Shown: positions 13,288 through 17,821 of the stretch, piece by piece
Layout: every line of letters starts with the position of its first letter
Numbering within the stretch: the stretch's first letter is position 1
Source of the DNA: JAZSMS01 sp045536015
Lineage (GTDB): Bacteria > Bacillota > Clostridia > Christensenellales > QALW01
Assembly (NCBI GenBank): GCA_045536015.1
Contig: JAZSMS010000080.1
Coordinates: 1-17,821 of the forward strand
DNA: 17,821 nucleotides
Reading direction: 5' to 3'
Program-made: the position numbers and the translations under genes
The notes under the pieces: generated by a model
Told to the model about the DNA's origin: nothing
Seen by the model: only the letters and a program-made list of their open reading frames with translations
The model's database searches: none

Positions 13288-14562
13288 ATGCCAAGTATTG
13301 CTACAAGTTTAAATAAGCGCGCAAAGCGCGAACTTTATAGCGGTAATATGGATAACGCGGTAGATTTATTCTATCGCGCGCATTTTTATCAACCCGATGA
13401 TAAAGAATTTTTGCTTGACCTTATTTATGCGCTTAATCAAAAATCTGACTATATTTCTGCCTTGCAGTATTGCTATGCAATATTACCGTATTACCCTGAT
13501 GAAACAACTTTGTATTTTTTCCTGGCAGAAGCTTTTGGCGGTATCGGAAGTGCCACTGCGTGCGCGCAGATGCTTGAAAAGTATATGTTGTTGGCACCAA
13601 ACGGCCCATATTTTAAAGAGGCTTCGGCTTTTTTAAAGGATTTAAAAGAAAAATATACCATTGAAGAATATGATAAAACTTCGCTTGAGGCACACTTTGG
13701 CGTTATGAATACTATGGCGGAGATACCGTTTTTAAATTTAGAGGGTGCTCAAGCGGCAAATAAGGCAAATCAATGTGCCGAAAACGGTGACTTTAAAAAG
13801 GCAGTTGAGATAATAGAAAAAGAGCTTGCAACGGGCAATTACAGTATTACTCTTTTAGGAATGGGCATAGTTTTGGGTAAGCAGCTTGATGACGAAGCGT
13901 ACGTAAAACGTTGCGTAGAGCGTTTTAGACTTATCGAAGACTATACTATCTACGAAGTGCGTGCCCTTGCTTATAATTTAAGTATGATTGATGATAACGA
14001 GGTAGCGTATTTAGTTTATAAAACCCTTTACGGCGAAGAATCGGGCGAGACGGAGATTGCCTTTGGCTTTGCGGTTGCCTGCGAGAAAAGGGGAGAAATT
14101 GCCCACGCAAAAAAGATTGCACAGTCACTTGCACTTTCGTTTGGAAGTTTGGGCAGTGCGCAGTACTATTTAGAAGAATGCGGAAGTAAAAAACATTCGT
14201 ACGTTTTCAGGTATGAAAACGAAGCTCTTCAAAAGGTTAGTGCTATGCTTGAAAGCAGTGAAGCACTTTATTCTAATCAAAGAAATATCTTTGAGGTGGC
14301 AGAGTATATGCGCTACGCTTCACTTAAAGACGTGCAAAAATTTATTCAAGTGGCGGACTGTACGCAATGGTCAACAGAATTGCTTGTCAGAAAGCTTGCA
14401 CTTGATAATTGCGTTCCGCTTATTGTGCGGTGCGAGCTTGCAAATTTATTACACCAAAATGATAAAAAAGAAATATATGTTAACACCGGAACAAGTATAG
14501 TGGTTTTTACCGAAGCACTTTATTCGGCAGTATTTAAATTTTTAGAGGGGAATAGACAATGA
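13288..14562 (+). CDS. TPR-repeat protein of unknown function
   Basis: 424 residues from the chosen ATG. No signal peptide or membrane helix, so cytoplasmic. The first 110 residues read as three tetratricopeptide units (about 7-38, 41-72, 74-106) with the usual G/A, Y and P positions (ELYSGNMDNAVDLFYRAHFYQPDD is the first), and a further unit lies near 155-185 (ANQCAENGDFKKAVEIIEKEL). The rest is helical and less regular. TPR domains bind other proteins; the partner is not known. A longer frame starts at 13141, but it overlaps hslO by 146 nt and has a basic, atypical N-terminus, whereas the ATG at 13288 has GAGGAG 8 nt upstream. It overlaps the following gene by 4 nt (ATGA), so the two products are probably made together. 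Confidence 0.85.
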   Translation: MPSIATSLNKRAKRELYSGNMDNAVDLFYRAHFYQPDDKEFLLDLIYALNQKSDYISALQYCYAILPYYPDETTLYFFLAEAFGGIGSATACAQMLEKYMLLAPNGPYFKEASAFLKDLKEKYTIEEYDKTSLEAHFGVMNTMAEIPFLNLEGAQAANKANQCAENGDFKKAVEIIEKELATGNYSITLLGMGIVLGKQLDDEAYVKRCVERFRLIEDYTIYEVRALAYNLSMIDDNEVAYLVYKTLYGEESGETEIAFGFAVACEKRGEIAHAKKIAQSLALSFGSLGSAQYYLEECGSKKHSYVFRYENEALQKVSAMLESSEALYSNQRNIFEVAEYMRYASLKDVQKFIQVADCTQWSTELLVRKLALDNCVPLIVRCELANLLHQNDKKEIYVNTGTSIVVFTEALYSAVFKFLEGNRQ

Positions 14563-15353
14563 AAGAGTTAATTGATTTTGATGCACAGTTTGTTGCACAT
14601 ATGGACACTTGGGCAGATGAACTGTTAGCACAGGGGAAAAAGGCAGAAGAGATAGAGGAACTTATACCCGAAGAATACGAAAAGTGGGCAAGCGAGGCAA
14701 GCAAGTATTTTGACGACGTGGAGCAGGATGAGCTTATAAAAATGCTTGGTGCATATATGGATGAAGAAATTACACCACCCGATTTTTTAATTGATAAAAT
14801 TATGCTTTCGGACGAAAGTGAAAGTAAACTTGTAGAAATGCTTAAGCAAGAGCGCTCGACTGAGGATAAAATTTTACTTATGAACATTTTGTCGTCTTCT
14901 GAAAAGCCGGTTGATGAATACATTCGCATAATTTTATCGGGCGAGGATGAAGAACTTGTAGAGGCGGCAACTGAGGCACTTAAATATATTCCTTCGCAAA
15001 AGCTTTCGGCAGTTGTCGAAGCACTTAACGAGACAAACGATATAGATTTAAAAGAGCGTTTTGTCTATATTTTAGTGTATGCTCAGCCTAAAACCGAAGG
15101 GCTTGCCGAGGTTCTTATAAACCTTATCCAAACAAGCTCTAACACTGCAGTTATTGCTGGAATGATGGCAAGCTACGGAGATAATAGATGTCTTACAATT
15201 TTAAAAGAGTTTGAGCAGGCAGAGGGAATAAGCTACATAGATTACGTAGAAATTTGCGATGCCATTGAGGCTCTTGGCGGTGAAACCACGCGCGAGCGGG
15301 AGTTCGATGGCGACGATTATTACGAAATGATGCATTCGGGTGGCCTAGAATAA
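14559..15353 (+). CDS. Acidic HEAT-like helical repeat protein, unknown function
   Basis: 264 residues, strongly acidic, no membrane or secretion signal. Residues 1-85 are rich in Glu and Asp (EEIEELIPEEYEKW is an example). From about 95 to 245 the sequence forms repeated pairs of helices of about 30-35 residues, with HEAT-type spacing (e.g. EDKILLMNILSS, EELVEAATEALKYI, ERFVYILVYAQ, GLAEVLINLI, VEICDAIEALGG). I recognise no named family. Coupling to the TPR gene by an ATGA overlap and to rlmL by a TAATG overlap suggests a shared task, perhaps a scaffold pair, but function is not shown. GAGGGG 8 nt upstream supports the start. Confidence 0.82.
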   Translation: MKELIDFDAQFVAHMDTWADELLAQGKKAEEIEELIPEEYEKWASEASKYFDDVEQDELIKMLGAYMDEEITPPDFLIDKIMLSDESESKLVEMLKQERSTEDKILLMNILSSSEKPVDEYIRIILSGEDEELVEAATEALKYIPSQKLSAVVEALNETNDIDLKERFVYILVYAQPKTEGLAEVLINLIQTSSNTAVIAGMMASYGDNRCLTILKEFEQAEGISYIDYVEICDAIEALGGETTREREFDGDDYYEMMHSGGLE

Positions 15354-16438
15354 TGAAATTTTTTGCAACCGCGCCTTTTTCACTTGAAAAGCCGGTTAAG
15401 ATAGAGCTTGAAAAATTAAATATTCCCGTTTTAAGCGTTCAAGAGGGCAAGGTGTACTTTGAGGCTACGGTTGACCAAGCAGCACACGCAATGGTAAATC
15501 TTCGCTGTGCCGACAGAGTATATTTGCTTGTTGACGAGTTTGTCGCAAAGACGTTTGACGAGCTCTTTGACAAAATTGCCCGCATTAAGTGGCAAAAGTT
15601 TGTTTCTAAAAACGGAAAAATAAATGTAAGTGCAACCTGTGCGCGCTCGCAGCTTATGAGCCCGTCTGACGTGCAAAAAATTACAAAAAAGGCAATAGTA
15701 AAGTCCTTTAATGCTAAAATTTTACCCGAGAATAAAGAAGAATACCCTATTGATGTGCATATAAATAAAGATAACGTTTGCGTTGCCATTGACTGCTGCG
15801 GTCAAGGGCTTCATAAAAGGGGATACCGCATTAAAAATGCCGAGGCACCGCTTAGAGAAACGTTTGCCGCAGGATTAATAAGTATTGCGGGCTATAAAAG
15901 GGTAAAAACGCTTGTTGACCCTTTTTGCGGTAGTGGAACTATTCCGATTGAGGCGGCAATGTATGCGCTTAATATTGCACCGGGTGCAAACCGAAATTTT
16001 GTTTGTGAAAGCTTTATTAATTTTAAAAGCTTTGATTTTGCACGTGCGCAAGCCAAGGCAAAGCAAATTGATTGCGACGTAAAAATATATGCTTCGGATA
16101 TTTCTCCGCAAATGTGCGATTTAACCCGCTACCACGCGCAAAGAGCGGGGGTTGATAAATTTATAAAGGTTAGCACGTCTACCGCATCGCGCGTTTTACC
16201 AAGCGAAGAAAGAGGAATAATAATAACAAACCCGCCCTATGGAATTCGACTTGAAGATAAAACTATTTCTACTGAAATACGTTCGCTTTGCCGGAATTTT
16301 GATGCGTGGCAAAAATATATTTTAACTTCAAATAAAAATATCGAGCGCGAAATAGGTATTTCTGCCGCTAAAAAAAGACGCGTTTACAACGGAAATATCG
16401 AGTGTAATTTCCTGTTATTTGAAAATAATAAAAAATAA
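15353..16438 (+). CDS. rlmL: RlmL/YpsC-type 23S rRNA guanine-N2 methyltransferase
   Basis: 361 residues, about half of E. coli RlmL because the fused RlmK half is absent, as in Gram-positive YpsC. A ferredoxin-like start and THUMP domain (about 44-150) bind RNA; LHKRGYR at 153-159 links to the catalytic domain. The SAM motif is DPFCGSGTIPIEAA (189-202) and the catalytic motif for base-nitrogen methylation is NPPYG (293-297). The E. coli RlmL domain makes m2G2445 in 23S rRNA; the same site here is inferred from family. The ATG overlaps the previous stop by 1 nt. No terminator follows, so transcription may run into the tRNA cluster. Confidence 0.93.
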   Translation: MKFFATAPFSLEKPVKIELEKLNIPVLSVQEGKVYFEATVDQAAHAMVNLRCADRVYLLVDEFVAKTFDELFDKIARIKWQKFVSKNGKINVSATCARSQLMSPSDVQKITKKAIVKSFNAKILPENKEEYPIDVHINKDNVCVAIDCCGQGLHKRGYRIKNAEAPLRETFAAGLISIAGYKRVKTLVDPFCGSGTIPIEAAMYALNIAPGANRNFVCESFINFKSFDFARAQAKAKQIDCDVKIYASDISPQMCDLTRYHAQRAGVDKFIKVSTSTASRVLPSEERGIIITNPPYGIRLEDKTISTEIRSLCRNFDAWQKYILTSNKNIEREIGISAAKKRRVYNGNIECNFLLFENNKK

Positions 16439-16459
16439 CAAAAAATACTTAAAAAATGG

Positions 16460-16488
16460 TTGACAGAAATTTGTCTTTTAGGTATAAT
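16460..16488 (+). promoter_or_regulatory. Promoter of the tRNA-Glu/Met/Phe cluster
   Basis: Consensus in both boxes: TTGACA (16460-16465), 17 bp, TATAAT (16483-16488). A leader of about 55 nt precedes tRNA-Glu. This is the strongest promoter in the window by match. Confidence 0.92.
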
Positions 16489-16551
16489 TATCAAGCAATC
16501 AGAAGTTGGTCTGGATGGGCAACGTCTTATTGGATGGATTGTTTGCAGCAT

Positions 16552-16626
16552 GGCGCCTTGGTCAAGCGGTTAAGACATCGCCCTTTCACGGCGGTAACAC
16601 GGGTTCGATTCCCGTAGGCGTCACCA
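16552..16626 (+). tRNA. tRNA-Glu (anticodon UUC)
   Basis: 75 nt: acceptor GGCGCCT / AGGCGTC with one G-U pair, anticodon arm TCGCC-CTTTCAC-GGCGG (anticodon TTC), T-arm ACGGG-TTCGATT-CCCGT, encoded CCA. First gene of the cluster. Confidence 0.95.
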
Positions 16627-16633
16627 AAAATTT

Positions 16634-16710
16634 GGGCTTTTAGCTCAGCTGGTTAGAGCGGTCGGCTCATAACCGATTGGTCCGGGGTTCGAGTCCCTGA
16701 AGGCCCACCA
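16634..16710 (+). tRNA. tRNA with CAU anticodon (probably elongator Met)
   Basis: 77 nt: acceptor GGGCTTT / AAGGCCC, D-arm GCTC...GAGC, anticodon arm GTCGG-CTCATAA-CCGAT (anticodon CAT), T-arm CGGGG-TTCGAGT-CCCTG, encoded CCA. The first base pair is a normal G-C, so it is not the initiator. Elongator Met is the likely identity; a lysidine-modified Ile2 tRNA has the same anticodon and cannot be excluded by eye. Confidence 0.93.
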
Positions 16711-16731
16711 TAATTGCAAACAGTTCGATAT

Positions 16732-16807
16732 GCCTTGGTAGCTCAGTCGGTAGAGCAGGGGACTGAAAATCCCCGTGTCGGTGGTTCGAATCCACCTCTC
16801 TCCACCA
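16732..16807 (+). tRNA. tRNA-Phe (GAA) with mismatched acceptor stem
   Basis: 76 nt. D-arm GCTC...GAGC, anticodon arm GGGGA-CTGAAAA-TCCCC (anticodon GAA), T-arm GGTGG-TTCGAAT-CCACC and an encoded CCA are all perfect. The acceptor stem is not: the 5' strand is GCCTTGG, the 3' strand TCTCTCC. Only the first pair and the last two (one G-U) can form, with four mismatches in a row between. The 3' half would need GGAGAGA at the 5' end. So this is a chimera of two tRNA genes, a defective copy, or an assembly join at the widely shared GTAGCTCAGTCGGTAGAGCA sequence. As written it should be poorly processed and charged. Confidence 0.7.
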
Positions 16808-16851
16808 AACAAAAGAGACTTGCTACGGCAAGTCTTGTTTTGTTTGGTGGA
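16801..16851 (+). terminator. Long hairpin that includes the tRNA-Phe 3' end
   Basis: The last seven bases of tRNA-Phe (TCCACCA) and the following AACAAAA plus GACTTGC pair with an inverted copy ending TTTTGTTTGGTGGA. The stem is about 22 bp with one bulged G and a TACG loop. The inner part, AGACTTGC / GCAAGTCT with T residues after it, resembles an intrinsic terminator; the outer part repeats the tRNA end backwards. Confidence 0.65.
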
Positions 16852-17030
16852 ATGAAGCGTTCCCTTACGGGAACATGAAGACGCTAACGCTAATGAAGCA
16901 GCCTTCGGCTATGAAGTGTGCCTACGGCACATTGAGGAACGCTTCGCTTCATGTTCCGCTTGTGGGACGCTTCATGGCAACAGCAACTTGTTGCAATTGC
17001 CTCTTCATATCGCCGCAAGGCGATGCATCA
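16852..17030. repeat. Mosaic of short hairpins spaced by ATGAAG / CTTCAT
   Basis: The hexamer ATGAAG occurs at 16852, 16875, 16893 and 16911; its reverse complement CTTCAT at 16947, 16970 and 17003. Between most of them is a different small palindrome with a 2-4-nt loop: GTTCCC-TTAC-GGGAAC, AGCC-TTC-GGCT, TGTGCC-TAC-GGCACA, GCAAC-TT-GTTGC inside GGCAA...TTGCC, ATCGCC-GCAA-GGCGAT. The stems differ in sequence but keep their shape. No coding capacity is seen. This is a repeat family of unknown role between tRNA-Phe and the next promoter. Confidence 0.8.
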
Positions 17031-17031
17031 C

Positions 17032-17060
17032 TTGACAAACAATCGATTCCGTGATATAAT
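17032..17060 (+). promoter_or_regulatory. Promoter for the small membrane protein
   Basis: Perfect TTGACA (17032-17037), 17 bp, perfect TATAAT (17055-17060). The GTG start is 20 nt after the -10 box, so the leader is short. Confidence 0.88.
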
Positions 17061-17080
17061 AACCCCAAAAGGTGATTATC

Positions 17081-17374
17081 GTGTATCGTTTTAACCCGCC
17101 TAATAAATTCAAGCAGATATATATCTTTATCAATATTGCAATTCTTCTTTCGATTATTGTTATAACAGCTTTGTTTTACAGTCGAATTGAAATTTTCGGC
17201 ATTCCAATTGCCCTCTGGTGGCTTTTTAACGGTTTATGGTCAGTTAATGCTAATTGGTATTCGTGGTTTCACCGCAATGATAAATCTTCATCTTCTCACG
17301 GATTTTGGCTAATATGCTTAATAAGTGGCATCGCTATGAGCATACTTCTTGTTGTTATACATTTACTGATGTGA
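17081..17374 (+). CDS. Small membrane protein of unknown function
   Basis: 97 residues with three hydrophobic segments (about 12-33, 38-57 and 74-96 from the chosen start) and a short polar loop WFHRNDKSSSSHG between the second and third. I recognise no family. The start is GTG at 17081, preceded by AAAAGGTG about 7 nt upstream; an in-frame GTG at 17072 lies inside that ribosome binding site and has none of its own. The gene has a consensus promoter and ends 58 nt before a perfect terminator hairpin, so it is a complete single-gene unit set among repeats. The gene may be accessory, given its surroundings, but composition does not prove this. Confidence 0.75.
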   Translation: MYRFNPPNKFKQIYIFINIAILLSIIVITALFYSRIEIFGIPIALWWLFNGLWSVNANWYSWFHRNDKSSSSHGFWLICLISGIAMSILLVVIHLLM

Positions 17375-17379
17375 TTTCG

Positions 17380-17494
17380 GACACCTTTTGTTCGTTTTTA
17401 CCTATGTTCAGACACCTTTTTACTCGTTTAAGCCAAATAAAAAAGACACCTATCGGGTGTCTTTTTTATTTGGTCAAAAAGGTGTAAAAGAACG
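17380..17494. repeat. Three copies of an ACACCTTTT motif around a hairpin
   Basis: GACACCTTTTGTTCG (17380-17394) and GACACCTTTTTACTCG (17411-17426) are direct repeats; the inverted sequence AAAAAGGTGTAAAAGAACG (17476-17494) lies on the other side of the terminator hairpin. Spaced repeats of this kind occur at the ends of some insertion sequences, but no transposase is present, so this is only a possible relic. Confidence 0.45.
17433..17473 (+). terminator. Perfect 18-bp terminator hairpin
   Basis: CCAAATAAAAAAGACACC / GGTGTCTTTTTTATTTGG around a 5-nt loop (TATCG), perfectly paired over 18 bp. The core GACACC / GGTGTC with A- and T-runs can terminate from either side; it closes the small membrane protein transcript. 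Confidence 0.9.
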
Positions 17495-17630
17495 TTGCTT
17501 TATTAACGGTTCGTCGAAGCGGCGCAGACGGCGCGATAGCCGTATGCGACCGCGTAGTCGGTAGCACGAAGGCATTGCCGTTATTGCTCGGAGCAATAGG
17601 TAAATGCCGAGAGCGCACCGTATCCACCTC
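17488..17630. repeat. Decayed dispersed element, copy 2 (inverted)
   Basis: Inverted relative to the copy at 1735-1975. AAGAAC-TTGCTTTA and GGTTCGTCGAAGC at the left, and AGCGCACCGTATC at the right, match the reverse complement of 1826-1956; the left 33 nt share 29 identities, the middle is diverged. On the minus strand it reads like a broken protein end: YYYGGGYGALSAFTYCSEQ, a stop, then ATDYAVAYGYRAVCAASTNR and a stop. The phase change between the two halves and the stops show it is not a working gene. Confidence 0.6.
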
Positions 17631-17637
17631 CATAATA

Positions 17638-17666
17638 GTAAGACTTGCATTAGCAAGTCTTTTTAT
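17638..17666. terminator. Bidirectional terminator
   Basis: AAGACTTGC / GCAAGTCTT with an ATTA loop and a T-run on the plus strand; A-residues precede it, so it also works on the minus strand. The stem sequence is the same as the inner stem at 16816-16835. Confidence 0.8.
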
Positions 17667-17782
17667 TTGATTTGTGTTGGAGAGGAAACAATATTATTCC
17701 ACTTAAAAGGACATAAAACGATGTTGCCCTTCGTGCAAACGATTTCACCAAAATCTCCGTCAAGATTGATTCGAACTACCAA
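17663..17782 (-). CDS. Possible very small protein, 39 residues
   Basis: A minus-strand frame from TTG at 17782 that reads VVRINLDGDFGEIVCTKGNI and on to a TAA at 17663-17665, which touches the bidirectional terminator. On the same strand a TATACT box (17815-17810) lies about 28 nt upstream; its -35 would fall outside the window. AAGG before the TTG is only 4 nt away, so the start is weak. The composition is protein-like but I know no family. It may also be a remnant or chance. Confidence 0.3.
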   Translation of the reverse strand: MVVRINLDGDFGEIVCTKGNIVLCPFKWNNIVSSPTQIK

Positions 17783-17821
17783 AACACCTTGTTTGTTTTA
17801 TCGTTTTATAGTATACTGGAT

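Noticed and set aside
16852..17030. CRISPR array
   Set aside because: The constant part is only 6 nt and the variable parts are palindromes of uneven length; no cas genes are near.
17474..17656. 60-codon minus-strand frame
   Set aside because: It covers the decayed element copy 2 and ends in the terminator region; the protein-like phase is a different frame that contains stops.

Overview
The window reads as chromosomal DNA from a low-GC, Gram-positive-type bacterium, most likely an uncultured member of the Clostridia (Bacillota). The reasons are the conserved order ylxY-like / M16 protease / ftsK(spoIIIE) / rimO / pgsA / cinA C-domain / recA, strong AGGAGG-type ribosome binding sites, a TTG and a GTG start, dense operons, and TTGACA-17-TATAAT promoters with simple hairpin + T-run terminators. 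No genus can be named from the sequence alone.

Layout. (1) 1-2100: the tail of an rRNA operon (5S rRNA and terminator), a mostly empty AT-rich spacer, a small three-helix PQ-loop (SemiSWEET-like) protein whose stop codon lies inside its terminator, then a minus-strand tRNA-Gly/tRNA-Lys pair, a 52-residue DUF1540 cysteine protein, a decayed repeat element, and minus-strand tRNA-Trp. (2) 2150-3700: uracil-DNA glycosylase with its own promoter and terminator, then a ylxY-like polysaccharide-deacetylase-fold protein that has lost the first catalytic motif. (3) 3700-10780: M16 peptidase, DNA translocase FtsK/SpoIIIE, RimO, PgsA, CinA C-terminal domain and RecA, with ftsK through cinA overlapping by 1-8 nt. 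(4) 10794-16438: a second tightly packed run: DUF624-like membrane protein, class I methyltransferase, Hsp33 (hslO), a TPR protein, a HEAT-like acidic protein and an RlmL-type 23S rRNA guanine methyltransferase. (5) 16440-17821: a promoter with tRNA-Glu, tRNA-Met(CAU) and tRNA-Phe, then a repeat-rich accessory stretch: a mosaic of short hairpins separated by ATGAAG/CTTCAT, a 97-residue membrane protein of unknown function, a perfect 18-bp terminator hairpin, a second inverted copy of the decayed element seen at 1735-1975, and possibly a very small minus-strand gene.

The core is housekeeping: DNA repair and recombination (ung, recA), chromosome segregation (ftsK), ribosome modification (rimO, rlmL), membrane lipid synthesis (pgsA), redox protein quality control (hslO) and tRNA supply. 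The unusual material is at the edges. The most striking point is tRNA-Phe: its two acceptor-stem halves do not match each other, as if the 5' end of one tRNA had been joined to the body of another at the shared D-arm sequence. This marks either a recombination scar or an assembly join, exactly where the window changes from ordered operons to repeats. No clear new defence or mobile system is visible. The best unexplained candidates are the TPR/HEAT gene pair and the two repeat families.
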